A DNA stretch of 29,553 nucleotides from assembly GCA_903822245.1 (NCBI GenBank), contig CAIJOE010000045.1:1-29553 (forward strand), written 5' to 3'. This document shows positions 16,210-24,532 of the stretch, in pieces; position 1 is the stretch's first letter, and each line of letters begins with the position of its first letter. The notes beneath the pieces were generated by a model. That model was not told the origin of the DNA. It did no database searches and saw only the letters and a program-made list of their open reading frames with translations. A program made the translations under genes and the position numbers. This stretch comes from an uncultured Actinomycetes bacterium (GTDB lineage: Bacteria; Actinomycetota; Actinomycetes; Nanopelagicales; Nanopelagicaceae).

Positions 16210-16826
16210 GCGTTCACCACCGTTTTTACAATATTTGACCAGTGCAGACCCAATGAATTCACGGCAAGTCTTAGGTGTGGCAATGAAAGACCAATGATTC
16301 CAGTTGCATCGCCTTCGATACGAGAAATGAACGGTGCGCTTAGACCATCAAGAGTAAAACCACCGGCAACATTTAGCGGCTCTCCAGTTGCTACATAAGA
16401 CTCAATTTCTTCATCACTCATTTGGGCGAAATAGACTTTAGAAGTCGAGATATCGGAAACTTCAATTTCTTGTTTGGTATCTATCACGCATTGGCCGGTA
16501 TGCAGATAGCCAAAGTTGCCACGCAGTTCTTTGCATCGAGCAATTGCAGTCTTTGCATCAAGTGGTTTTCCAAGTGATTTCCCATTGAATTCAAATGTGG
16601 AATCGCATCCAATGATTAAGTGATTATTTCCAACTTTAGCTTTTACGGTATGAGCCTTAAGAATGGCAAGAGCAAGAACCATCTCCTTTGGTGGCAATGA
16701 AGTCAGTTTAGGATCCTCTTCATCTACGCCACTTACTATTACTTCAAATTCAACTCCACTTGCTTCAAGTAAACGCTTACGTGAAGGTGAAGCTGATGCA
16801 AGTACAACATTACGATGGGATGACAT
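16206..16826 (-). CDS. maf: Maf-family nucleotide pyrophosphatase
   Basis: This Maf/YhdE-type house-cleaning nucleoside triphosphate pyrophosphatase is 206 residues from ATG 16826. That start is preferred over an in-frame ATG at 16844 because it forms a TAATG overlap with the accE stop and places ASASPSRKRLL close to the N-terminus, as is usual. Other landmarks are VSGVDEE, LGKP, GYLHTGQCVI and the C-terminal YVATGEPLNVAGGF with IEGDATGIIGL. GCDST replaces the common ADT motif, so substrate preference is uncertain. It lies inside the carboxylase operon, as in Mycobacterium, with no obvious functional link. Confidence 0.9.
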   Translation of the reverse strand: MSSHRNVVLASASPSRKRLLEASGVEFEVIVSGVDEEDPKLTSLPPKEMVLALAILKAHTVKAKVGNNHLIIGCDSTFEFNGKSLGKPLDAKTAIARCKELRGNFGYLHTGQCVIDTKQEIEVSDISTSKVYFAQMSDEEIESYVATGEPLNVAGGFTLDGLSAPFISRIEGDATGIIGLSLPHLRLAVNSLGLHWSNIVKTVVNA

Positions 16827-16993
16827 TAGAAAGTTTGTCCCCATTTTCTTGGAAGTGGTTGGCGAATTTGTGACTTACGCCAAAGGCTTGCGGTATTTAC
16901 CTTCTTCACAACGGGAGTTGGGAGCGCTTTTTCCAACGCTGCTAATTCCTCGGGAGTTGGGTTTCCACTTAGTACGGTAAATCTTTTTTTCAT
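16826..16993 (-). CDS. accE: Acyl-CoA carboxylase epsilon subunit
   Basis: This is a 55-residue gene: MKKRFTVLSGNPTPEELAAL, then a linker and the tail RQPLPRKWGQTF. The core GNPTPEELAAL followed by a Trp/Arg-rich tail is the signature of the actinobacterial ACC epsilon family, whose members stabilise and stimulate the alpha-beta carboxylase complex. It starts inside the accD stop codon and ends inside the maf start codon, both as TAATG overlaps, which strongly supports real translation. It is short and therefore easily missed in automatic gene finding. Confidence 0.9.
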   Translation of the reverse strand: MKKRFTVLSGNPTPEELAALEKALPTPVVKKVNTASLWRKSQIRQPLPRKWGQTF

Positions 16994-18522
16994 TACAGCG
17001 GAATATTTCCGTGCTTACGTGGTGGAAGTGCTACCCGCTTATTGCGAAGGGCACGTAGAGCCTTGGCAATTTGATGACGAGTCTCTTGTGGCTCAATTAC
17101 TTGATCAATAAACCCGCGATCAGCAGCAATATATGGATTCAAAAGCGTATCTTCGTAGGTGTCGATTAACTCCTTACGAGTCTTTTCAACATCCTTTGCA
17201 TCGGCAATCTCTTTACGGTGCAAAATATTTACAGCACCTTGAGCTCCCATAACTGCAATTTGTGCCGTTGGCCAAGCAAGGTTCACATCAGCACCGAGAT
17301 GCTTTGAACCCATAACGATGTAAGCACCACCAAATGCCTTGCGAGTTATAACGGTAATGAGTGGGACAGTAGCCTCACCGTAGGCGTAAAGAAGCTTAGC
17401 TCCGCGGCGAATAATTCCATTCCACTCCTGCTCGGTTCCAGGCAAGAAGCCAGGTACATCTACAAGTGTGATTACTGGGATGCCAAAAGCATCACAGGTT
17501 CGCACAAAACGAGCCGCCTTTTCGGAGGCATTGATATCCAAGGTTCCAGCGAATTGCTGAGGCTGGTTTGCAACTATGCCAACTGAGTGACCTTCTACTC
17601 GGCCAAAACCAACAATCATATTTGGGGCGAAGAGTGTGTGAACTTCTAGGAAGTCCGCCTCATCCACAATGGCTTCAATCAAAACCTTCATGTCATATGG
17701 CTTATTTGGATTATCAGGAATTAAAGAGTCTAGGGCGCGATCTGATGGTGCAACGTCATTACTTTCAGTTGCCGGCAAAACTAAAGTTTCATCCATGTTG
17801 TTGCTTGGCAAGTAAGACAAGAGCGCTTTTACAAAGTCAAGAGCATCATCTTCACTATCTGCTAGGTAGTGAGAGTTTCCAGTCTTTGTATTGTGGGTTA
17901 AGCCGCCACCAAGCTGTTCCATTCCGACCTCTTCACCAGTTACAGCCTTTATTACATCAGGGCCAGTAATAAACATTTGTGAAGTTTCATTTACCATCAC
18001 AATGAAGTCGGTAATAGCTGGGGAGTAGACCGCACCGCCTGCCGTTGGTCCCATGATTAGCGAAATCTGTGGAATTACACCCGATGCTCGAACATTTCGT
18101 TTAAAGATTTCGCCATATTGGCTAAGTGAGGCAACGCCTTCTTGAATTCTGGCGCCACCTGAGTCGTTAATCCCAACAATTGGAATTCCACTCTTAAGCG
18201 CAAAATCCATAACTTTTACAATCTTTTGCCCGACTACTTCGCCAAGAGAACCGCCATAAATTAAGAAATCTTGAGAGTAGATAGCGATTGCACGACCATC
18301 TACGGTGGCATGGCCAGTAATTACACCTTCATGAATAAGTGAATCCATCTCAACAAAGGAACCAGCATCAACTAAGCGTTCAATTCGCTCGCGAGCAGTT
18401 AGTTTGCCCTTAGCATGGCGCTTATCAACAGATTCCTGTGGGCTAGTCTGCGCCTCTAGACGACGGCGACGAAGATCAGCGATCTTTCCGGCGGTTGTGC
18501 GAATATCATCAGTCACGGACAT
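16993..18522 (-). CDS. Acyl-CoA carboxylase beta subunit (carboxyltransferase)
   Basis: This 509-residue carboxyltransferase has two crotonase-like halves. The oxyanion-hole glycine motifs are MGPTAGGAVYSP (158-168) and RKAFGGAY (394-401). It transfers CO2 from biotin to acyl-CoA. At the position after GGAY, where Streptomyces propionyl-specific PccB has Asp422, this protein has Ile402, as reported for acetyl-CoA-accepting AccB. It is probably a general acetyl/propionyl-CoA carboxylase feeding fatty-acid synthesis, although its closest gene order is that of accD5. It leads the accD-accE-maf-accA operon and is only 24 bases from the divergent birA. Confidence 0.95.
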   Translation of the reverse strand: MSVTDDIRTTAGKIADLRRRRLEAQTSPQESVDKRHAKGKLTARERIERLVDAGSFVEMDSLIHEGVITGHATVDGRAIAIYSQDFLIYGGSLGEVVGQKIVKVMDFALKSGIPIVGINDSGGARIQEGVASLSQYGEIFKRNVRASGVIPQISLIMGPTAGGAVYSPAITDFIVMVNETSQMFITGPDVIKAVTGEEVGMEQLGGGLTHNTKTGNSHYLADSEDDALDFVKALLSYLPSNNMDETLVLPATESNDVAPSDRALDSLIPDNPNKPYDMKVLIEAIVDEADFLEVHTLFAPNMIVGFGRVEGHSVGIVANQPQQFAGTLDINASEKAARFVRTCDAFGIPVITLVDVPGFLPGTEQEWNGIIRRGAKLLYAYGEATVPLITVITRKAFGGAYIVMGSKHLGADVNLAWPTAQIAVMGAQGAVNILHRKEIADAKDVEKTRKELIDTYEDTLLNPYIAADRGFIDQVIEPQETRHQIAKALRALRNKRVALPPRKHGNIPL

Positions 18523-18529
18523 AAGGTAC

Positions 18530-18539
18530 TAGTTAAGCG
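18530..18539. promoter_or_regulatory. Overlapping divergent -10 boxes between accD and birA
   Basis: The two start codons are 24 bases apart. On the minus strand TAACTA (18535-18530) lies 7 nt before the accD ATG. On the plus strand TAAGCG (18534-18539) lies 7 nt before the birA ATG. Both fit TANNNT imperfectly, and neither gene has a Shine-Dalgarno site. The two promoters would share DNA, so they may compete. Confidence 0.35.
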
Positions 18540-18546
18540 TCAGTAA

Positions 18547-19320
18547 ATGAATCGAGTGCTTGAAGTGAATCTTGAATTACTCAGTGAGCAAGCCATAACA
18601 AGCGCGCTTGCCACCCCTTACTGGCGAGTATCAGTGATTGAAGAAACATCTTCAACTCAGAGCCTAATTCGTGAAAAATCCCCAACTCCAGGTGATGTCA
18701 TAGCTACCGAATATCAAAGTGCTGGCCGTGGAAGATTAGACCGAAGCTTTGAGGCGAAGAAATCAACTGCGCTTCTATTTTCATTTTATATTGAACCAAA
18801 AATTAGTTTAGATAAATATGGATTCATTCCTCTTATTGCTGGAATTGCGACGGCAAGATCCATTCAAGACCTTACAAATATAAAAGATTTTAAATGTAAA
18901 TGGCCGAATGATATTTTGTTTGATCACCTTAAGGTAGCTGGACTTCTTACAGAGGTTTGTGGAGATGGGATAATCGTAGGAATTGGAATAAATGTTTCTT
19001 CAGATTTAGCAGATTTACCAGTGCCGACTGCAACTTCTATAAAACTTGCAACTGGTGCGATATTGGATAGAAATCTTTTACTCGCAACTATCTTAAATAC
19101 TTTCCTAACCCTCATTTCCAGATTTGAAGAAGGTGCACAATTGACTCCAGAGTATTTGGAACTTTGTGCCACCATTGGCAAGTCTGTAGTGGCTAAATTG
19201 CCAGGTGGAGTGGATATTCAAGGAGTTGCGACTTCAATTGACGCAAGTGGCGCACTAATTCTTGCCTCTGGCCAATTGATAACCGTGGGCGATTTAATTC
19301 ATCTGCGCGAAAGCAAGTAA
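18547..19320 (+). CDS. birA: Biotin--[acetyl-CoA carboxylase] ligase
   Basis: This 257-residue biotin protein ligase activates biotin with ATP and attaches it to the carrier-domain lysine of the alpha subunit encoded at 14494. Motifs are EETSSTQ (32-38), the biotinyl-AMP loop SAGRGRLDR (58-66), KWPND (118-122), KVAGLL with Lys129 and GIGINV. It lacks the N-terminal helix-turn-helix of E. coli BirA, so it is a plain ligase and not a repressor. It is divergent from accD, so enzyme and target are adjacent. No Shine-Dalgarno is visible before ATG 18547. Confidence 0.95.
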   Translation: MNRVLEVNLELLSEQAITSALATPYWRVSVIEETSSTQSLIREKSPTPGDVIATEYQSAGRGRLDRSFEAKKSTALLFSFYIEPKISLDKYGFIPLIAGIATARSIQDLTNIKDFKCKWPNDILFDHLKVAGLLTEVCGDGIIVGIGINVSSDLADLPVPTATSIKLATGAILDRNLLLATILNTFLTLISRFEEGAQLTPEYLELCATIGKSVVAKLPGGVDIQGVATSIDASGALILASGQLITVGDLIHLRESK

Positions 19321-19323
19321 CCT
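19318..19323 (+). promoter_or_regulatory. -10 box of a putative leaderless purK promoter
   Basis: TAACCT contains the birA stop codon and is followed by six bases and the purK GTG at 19330. No ribosome-binding site is present. This fits leaderless start at the GTG. Confidence 0.4.
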
Positions 19324-19329
19324 ATAGCA

Positions 19330-20442
19330 GTGAGCTTTCCAAGAGTTGGAGTTATCGGAGCGGGCCAACTTGCCAGAATGATGGCAGTGCCTGCCAATGA
19401 CCTGGGCATTACACTCAAAGTTTTTGCAGCCAACGCTAATGACTCAGCAGCTCAAGTGTGTGAATTCGTAGTGGGTGATTACACAAGCGCCGCAGATGTG
19501 ATTTCCTTTTCTAAGGACTGCGACATAATTACTTTTGAGCACGAGCTAGTTCCTCAACGTGTTATAAAAGCTTTAGAACAATCAGGTGTCAAGGTTTATC
19601 CACGCTCTGACTCATTTACCTATTCGCAAGACAAGTTAGTAATGCGGGCCAAGATTACTGAAATAGGCCTACCAAATCCAAAATGGGAACGTTATGAAGG
19701 TGGCCCAACTCAGATTAGTTATCCGCTGATCGCAAAATCACCAGTAGGTGGTTATGACGGTCGAGGTGTTTGGGTTATTAATTCTGGCAATGAGCTAGCA
19801 GAGTTGTATAAGAACACCGGAGTACTTTTACTTGAAGAAAAGTTAAATTTTGATTATGAAATTTCAGTCATGGTGGCGCGCTCTGCGCATGATCAGGCAG
19901 CGACCTGGCCAGCAACTCTCACAGTGCAAAAAGATGGAATCTGTACCCAGACCATTACTCCAGCACCAGAACTTTCTAAAGAATTAGCGGTTAAAGTCCA
20001 AAGTGCTGCCCTGGAAATTGCTCAGGCTATTGGCTTAATAGGCGTGATGGCGGTTGAAATATTTATCGTTGGTAGTGATTTTTATATAAATGAATTAGCT
20101 CTTCGGCCGCACAATTCAGGACACTGGAGTATTGAAGGTTGTAAGACCAGCCAATTTGAACAACATCTACGAGCGATTTTAGATCTACCGCTAGGTAGCA
20201 CTGAACTTCGAGCTAAGTATTCAGTTATGGGAAATGTTTTGGGCGGGGAGAAGAGTGATATGTATCGGCCATACTTGCACCTAATGGCCCGAACACCAAG
20301 CCTTAAGTTCCACCAATATGGCAAAGAGGTTCGCCCCGGTCGAAAGATTGGCCATGTAACGCTTTGTGGTGAAAACCTTCTAGAATTACAACAGGAAGTT
20401 GAGCACGCAGTTGACTACATGAGTGGAGTGATCGATGAGTAA
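19330..20442 (+). CDS. purK: N5-carboxyaminoimidazole ribonucleotide synthase
   Basis: This 370-residue ATP-grasp enzyme makes N5-CAIR from AIR, ATP and bicarbonate in de novo purine synthesis. The N-terminal GVIGAGQLARMM (7-18), the glycine loop KSPVGGYDGRGVW and RPHNSGHWSIEGCKTSQFEQ are diagnostic. It starts with GTG nine bases after birA. Its end overlaps the start of purE by 8 bases, so the two consecutive purine steps are coupled. birA-purK-purE gene order resembles that in mycobacteria. Confidence 0.96.
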   Translation: MSFPRVGVIGAGQLARMMAVPANDLGITLKVFAANANDSAAQVCEFVVGDYTSAADVISFSKDCDIITFEHELVPQRVIKALEQSGVKVYPRSDSFTYSQDKLVMRAKITEIGLPNPKWERYEGGPTQISYPLIAKSPVGGYDGRGVWVINSGNELAELYKNTGVLLLEEKLNFDYEISVMVARSAHDQAATWPATLTVQKDGICTQTITPAPELSKELAVKVQSAALEIAQAIGLIGVMAVEIFIVGSDFYINELALRPHNSGHWSIEGCKTSQFEQHLRAILDLPLGSTELRAKYSVMGNVLGGEKSDMYRPYLHLMARTPSLKFHQYGKEVRPGRKIGHVTLCGENLLELQQEVEHAVDYMSGVIDE

Positions 20443-20944
20443 ATCTGTAGCAATCGTTATGGGTTCTGATTCTGATTGGCCAGTAATGCAAGATGCGGCA
20501 ACGATCCTAGATAGTGTTGGAATTGAATACGAAGTAAGTGTTGTAAGTGCTCATAGAACTCCAGAAGAGATGTTGGACTTCGCCAAGAGCGCAGTAGGTA
20601 ATGGTTTTAAAGTAATTATCGCGGGTGCAGGCGGAGCAGCTCATCTGCCAGGAATGATCGCCGCAGCAACGACTTTGCCAGTTATCGGGGTGCCCGTCCC
20701 ACTAAAAGTTTTAGATGGAATGGATTCATTGCTTTCGATCGTTCAAATGCCGGCCGGAATTCCCGTAGCAACGGTCGGTATTGGAAATGCTAAAAATGCT
20801 GGATTACTTGCCGCTCGAATCTTGGGAACTCATGATCTTGCAGTTGCTAAAAAAGTTGGCGACCTCATGGAAAGTGCGCGAAGTGAATCCCTTGAAAAGA
20901 GCAAAAACCTTAACTCAAAGCGAAATCAGCGCACGGGCTTTTAA
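20435..20944 (+). CDS. purE: N5-carboxyaminoimidazole ribonucleotide mutase
   Basis: This 169-residue class I PurE converts N5-CAIR to CAIR. The active-site features MGSDSDWPVM (9-18), SAHRTPE with His40, AGAGGAAHLPGM and the LDGMDSLLSIVQMP segment are complete. It overlaps purK by 8 bases. Its TAA stop shares TTAA with the stop of the convergent UDP-glucose dehydrogenase gene, so no room exists for a terminator between them. The basic C-terminal tail after SLEKSK is variable in the family. Confidence 0.96.
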   Translation: MSKSVAIVMGSDSDWPVMQDAATILDSVGIEYEVSVVSAHRTPEEMLDFAKSAVGNGFKVIIAGAGGAAHLPGMIAAATTLPVIGVPVPLKVLDGMDSLLSIVQMPAGIPVATVGIGNAKNAGLLAARILGTHDLAVAKKVGDLMESARSESLEKSKNLNSKRNQRTGF

Positions 20945-22257
20945 TTGTGTGAAGCTCTTCCAAGTGCTCTAAATTTCCAACCAGCAGCAATCCATTTATC
21001 TCTATCAAGGGCATTTCTACCATCGATCATAATTGCTCCCGTCACCAGGGCTTTAGCCTTTACTGGATCAATTTCGCGATAAATCTTCCACTCAGTTAGG
21101 TGAAGAACTAGATCTGCACCAGTTAAAGTATTTTCAATTTCAGATTCAAAAGCCAAAGCCGGGAATCGCATTTGGGCATTTTCAATCGCTTTTGGATCGT
21201 GGACAACTACGCGCGCTCCTGCTGCTTGAATTTGGGCTGCGATGTCAAGGGCGGGGGAGTCGCGAACATCATCACTATCAGGTTTGAAAGCAGCGCCAAG
21301 AACAGCAATCTTCTTGCCTTGTAAGTCATCAGAAAGATCACTTCGTACCAATTCAATTACACGTTGACGCGCCCGAAGATTGATCGAATCAATTTCGCGC
21401 AAAAATTCAAGTGCTTGTTCTGCTCCCAATTCACCGGCTCGAGCCATGAACGCACGGATATCCTTTGGTAGGCATCCGCCACCAAATCCAATACCTGCTT
21501 GAAGGAATCTATTTCCGATTCTAGGGTCATACCCGATTGCCTTTGCAAGGACTGTTACATCCCCACCAGCAGCTTCACAAACCTCAGCCATCGCGTTGAT
21601 AAATGAAATCTTGGTGGCAAGAAATGAGTTTGCTGCAACTTTTACTAGTTCGGCTGTTGGAAGATCTGCTCTAACCCAAGGAGTTCCAGCATCAAGATTT
21701 GATTTATATAGTTCTTTTAATTTATTTTCAGCCGCATCGCTTGTAACACCTACAACTAATCTATTTGGACGAAGTGTGTCTTCAACTGCGAATCCTTCAC
21801 GCAAGAACTCAGGGTTCCATGCAAGTTCTACTCCAGGATTTACTGCAGAGAGTCTTTGGCGCAAGCGCTCAGCCGTTCCCACTGGGACGGTTGACTTACC
21901 AACAATTAGTGAACCGGTTTTAGCTAATGGAGCTATTGCATCTAAGGCAGCGTCTACAAAGCGCATATCTGCCGCCAAGCTATTGGCTTGCTGGGGCGTA
22001 CCAACGCAAATGAAGTGAATATCAGCATCAGCAATGGTTCCAAAGTCATTTGAGAATGTAAGTCGCCCAGATTGAATTTCAGCTGCTAGAAGTTCTTCCA
22101 GATCTGGTTCATAGAACGGAACTTTGCCCTTGGAAAGTAGTTCTATCTTTTTTGGGTCGACATCGACGCCAATCACCTGAAAACCAAGTGAAGAGATGCA
22201 AGCAGCATGGGTCGCACCTAGGTACCCAGTACCAATTACGGAAACTCTAAGCGTCAT
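20941..22257 (-). CDS. UDP-glucose 6-dehydrogenase
   Basis: This 438-residue UDP-sugar dehydrogenase (Ugd/TuaD type) oxidises UDP-glucose to UDP-glucuronate with two NAD. It has the Rossmann loop GTGYLG (9-14), the substrate-binding region EFLREGFAVED and FVDAAL, and the thioester nucleophile Cys262 in GFGGGCLPKD. The C-terminal UDP-binding domain has LGAAFKPDSDDVRDSP. Its product would feed a surface glycan, in keeping with the divergent glycosyltransferase gene. The start ATG has a TANNNT box 7 nt upstream and no Shine-Dalgarno. UDP-ManNAc or a related substrate is a less likely alternative. Confidence 0.92.
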   Translation of the reverse strand: MTLRVSVIGTGYLGATHAACISSLGFQVIGVDVDPKKIELLSKGKVPFYEPDLEELLAAEIQSGRLTFSNDFGTIADADIHFICVGTPQQANSLAADMRFVDAALDAIAPLAKTGSLIVGKSTVPVGTAERLRQRLSAVNPGVELAWNPEFLREGFAVEDTLRPNRLVVGVTSDAAENKLKELYKSNLDAGTPWVRADLPTAELVKVAANSFLATKISFINAMAEVCEAAGGDVTVLAKAIGYDPRIGNRFLQAGIGFGGGCLPKDIRAFMARAGELGAEQALEFLREIDSINLRARQRVIELVRSDLSDDLQGKKIAVLGAAFKPDSDDVRDSPALDIAAQIQAAGARVVVHDPKAIENAQMRFPALAFESEIENTLTGADLVLHLTEWKIYREIDPVKAKALVTGAIMIDGRNALDRDKWIAAGWKFRALGRASHN

Positions 22258-22264
22258 TGAACCG

Positions 22265-22270
22265 ATACTA
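22265..22270 (-). promoter_or_regulatory. -10 box of a putative leaderless promoter for UDP-glucose dehydrogenase
   Basis: On the minus strand TAGTAT is followed by CGGTTCA and then the ATG at 22257. A perfect TANNNT box 7 nt before the start codon, with no ribosome-binding site, is the standard leaderless layout. Confidence 0.55.
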
Positions 22271-22284
22271 GTGCGAGGTAACGG

Positions 22285-22290
22285 TAGCGT
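22285..22290 (+). promoter_or_regulatory. -10 box of a putative leaderless promoter for the glycosyltransferase
   Basis: TAGCGT lies 8 nt before ATG 22299 and no Shine-Dalgarno is present. It shares the 41-base divergent gap with the promoter of the UDP-glucose dehydrogenase. Confidence 0.4.
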
Positions 22291-22298
22291 GGGCCTTT

Positions 22299-23276
22299 AT
22301 GAATGAGGTTTTGCCCGGCGTATCTGTGGTCTTGCCGATCCTAAACGAGGAGCGAGATTTAGATCAGAGCATCTCGGCCATTCTTAAGCAGGATTATCCG
22401 AGCCAGTTTGAAGTCATCCTTGCCCTTGGTCCCTCTAAGGACCGAACTAATGAAATAGCTTCGGCGCTAGCTGCTCGCGATAGCCGAGTCATATTGGTAG
22501 ATAACCCTTCAGGTCGAACAGCGAATGGATTAAATAGCGCAATTGCTAAATCTCGTTACCCAATTATTTCTAGGATTGACGGTCACTCGGAAATATCAAA
22601 TTCATATTTAAAAGATGCGGTGACCATCTTGCTTCAGACCAAAGCGGTAAACGTGGGTGGAGTTATGGCTGCGGTAGGAAAAAATAGTTTTGAAAAAGCT
22701 GTGGCACGGGCCATGCGCTCGCCATTAGGAGTTGGGGCATCAAGATTTCACACTGGTGGGAGTGCGGGGCCATCTGACACGGTTTATCTCGGAACGTTTC
22801 TTAAAAGTGCACTAGTTGAAGCTGGTGGCTATGACGAACGCTTCACTCGCGCACAAGATTGGGAGTTAAATTTTCGCCTAAGAGAGAAAGGCGGAATAGT
22901 TTGGTTTGATCCATCACTCATAGTTACTTATAGGCCACGTTCAAGTCTGAAAGCATTGGCTAAACAGTATTTCCAATATGGAACTTGGCGCAGAGCTGTT
23001 GTGCGCAATCACAGGGGAACTGTAAACTATCGTTATTTAGCACCTCCAACAGCCCTAGTATTAATAATAATTTCAATTCTACTTTCGGCATTAGTTAGTC
23101 CAGCATTCATAAGTCTCACCCTTGCGTATCTTTTTGTAGTTATTTTGGGCAGTTTGTTCATTGGAAAATCTTGGCTTGAAAGATTAATTCTTCCAGTTGT
23201 GATTCTCACGATGCACCTTGTTTGGGGTGCTGGATTTTTGCTTTCACCAAAAGGGTTGATCGCAGAGGAAGAATGA
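22299..23276 (+). CDS. Membrane-associated family 2 glycosyltransferase (ExoA-like)
   Basis: This 325-residue protein has a GT-A catalytic domain: VSVVLPILNEE (8-18), the nucleotide-sugar Asp region SRIDGHSE (91-98), then AGGYDERFTRAQDWELNFRLR with the acceptor-side ED/QDW-type motif. The C-terminal third contains two to three hydrophobic helices (LVLIIISILL, LAYLFVVILGSLF, LPVVILTMHLVWGAGFLL) that anchor it in the membrane. The overall look, including VGASRFHTGG, resembles succinoglycan ExoA-type enzymes. It probably builds a surface polysaccharide, perhaps with the UDP-glucuronate made by the divergent neighbour. Sugar and acceptor cannot be assigned. Its stop overlaps the next start (ATGA). 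Confidence 0.88.
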   Translation: MNEVLPGVSVVLPILNEERDLDQSISAILKQDYPSQFEVILALGPSKDRTNEIASALAARDSRVILVDNPSGRTANGLNSAIAKSRYPIISRIDGHSEISNSYLKDAVTILLQTKAVNVGGVMAAVGKNSFEKAVARAMRSPLGVGASRFHTGGSAGPSDTVYLGTFLKSALVEAGGYDERFTRAQDWELNFRLREKGGIVWFDPSLIVTYRPRSSLKALAKQYFQYGTWRRAVVRNHRGTVNYRYLAPPTALVLIIISILLSALVSPAFISLTLAYLFVVILGSLFIGKSWLERLILPVVILTMHLVWGAGFLLSPKGLIAEEE

Positions 23277-24532
23277 AAAAGCTGACCTTCCTCGCACTAC
23301 TTTTCTCACTCATCTTGCCCATGAATGCTTTTGCTGCCAGCATTCCAGACTCCTTTACATTAAAGGGTTCTGGATATGGACACGGTGTTGGGTTAAGTCA
23401 GATTGGTGCTAAAGGTCAGGCTTTAGAAGGAAAAAGCTCTACTGAGATTATTAATTATTACTTTCCTAACGCCCAGGTAACTCCAGTAGAGGACACTCAA
23501 ACTATTCGAGTTAACACCGGACATCAGATATCGGCAGTCTCATTTTCAATAACTTCAGACGGCCAATTCAATTTATCAAGTGAAACAAATACCTCTGTGA
23601 GTTTTGAAACTTCTACTATTCTTTCCTTTACATTATCTGGAAAAGAAATTGTGGCTAATTCAAGGATAAATAAGTCGCCAGTAGTTTCCCAAGGAATATC
23701 CAAGCTTTGGACCGTTGGCTGGATTGGAGAATCAGCGACAGTTACACAAAAAATTGGGGCAGCCACCTTTAAAATGAAGTATGGATTTATCCAACTTAGA
23801 GCTGTGCCAATTACTGGAATTGGGTATCGGATAGAAGTAACTGAAAATCTTCGATTACATGATCAATATCTTTATGGAATAAGTGAAGTGCCATCCTCCT
23901 GGCCGATGGCTGCAATGGCTAGTCAGGTAATTGCTTCTCGTACCTATGCAATTAGTCGGATGAGTAAGATCCGAAAAGATTGTGATTGCCACGTTTACAA
24001 CACTAAGTATGATCAAAATTTTTCGGGAGCAACTAAAGAAGCTGAAGTCAAATATGGCTTACTTTGGAAGGCAGCAGTCGATAGCACTCTTAGCGATGCG
24101 AACCACGGCTATGCAATTACTTATTCGGGCATACCAATTAATGTTTACTTCTTCTCATCTAGTGGTGGGGCAACCCAGAAAGCAATTGACGTTTGGGGAA
24201 GTGAAATTCCTTATCTAGTAAGTGTCGCAGACCCGTGGAGCTTAGATCCATTACTAAATCCAAAATATGCCAACTGGGAGCGAACAATTTCGCAATCGGA
24301 TATGGCAAAAGCTTTTGGACTTCCAGACGTGGTTAAGTATGTTGTAAAAGGTCGTACCTTGACTGGAAGTGTTTTGAATGTAATTGCCTATTCCAGTTCA
24401 GGAGTTAAGAAAACATTGCCAGTTGGAACATTTAAAACTACTTTAAAAATTCCGTCATCTTGGTTTGATTTACCAGTTGCAATCACCTTGCCAGACACAT
24501 CTACAGTAGTTGGGACCACCGCTGCAAATTAA
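23273..24532 (+). CDS. SpoIID/LytB-domain protein, probable secreted peptidoglycan lytic enzyme
   Basis: This protein is 419 residues from ATG 23273, chosen for its ATGA overlap with the glycosyltransferase, the GAGGAAG site upstream and the signal peptide MKKLTFLALL...NAFA|AS that it exposes. The SpoIID domain includes GYGHGVGLSQIGAKGQA (34-50) and YGISEVPSSWP with Glu205, matching the catalytic Glu of SpoIID. It is followed by QVIASRTYAIS and FFSSSGGATQ. SpoIID is a lytic transglycosylase acting on denuded glycan in sporulating bacteria. A non-sporulating actinobacterium would use it for wall turnover. Pairing with an envelope glycosyltransferase supports that. Its stop is shared (TTAA) with the convergent dapD. 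Confidence 0.88.
   Translation: MKKLTFLALLFSLILPMNAFAASIPDSFTLKGSGYGHGVGLSQIGAKGQALEGKSSTEIINYYFPNAQVTPVEDTQTIRVNTGHQISAVSFSITSDGQFNLSSETNTSVSFETSTILSFTLSGKEIVANSRINKSPVVSQGISKLWTVGWIGESATVTQKIGAATFKMKYGFIQLRAVPITGIGYRIEVTENLRLHDQYLYGISEVPSSWPMAAMASQVIASRTYAISRMSKIRKDCDCHVYNTKYDQNFSGATKEAEVKYGLLWKAAVDSTLSDANHGYAITYSGIPINVYFFSSSGGATQKAIDVWGSEIPYLVSVADPWSLDPLLNPKYANWERTISQSDMAKAFGLPDVVKYVVKGRTLTGSVLNVIAYSSSGVKKTLPVGTFKTTLKIPSSWFDLPVAITLPDTSTVVGTTAAN

Noticed and set aside
17568..17969. Plus-strand 133-codon frame antisense to the carboxyltransferase gene
   Set aside because: Leucine/glutamine-rich shadow of a highly conserved gene, with no ribosome-binding site or family match.
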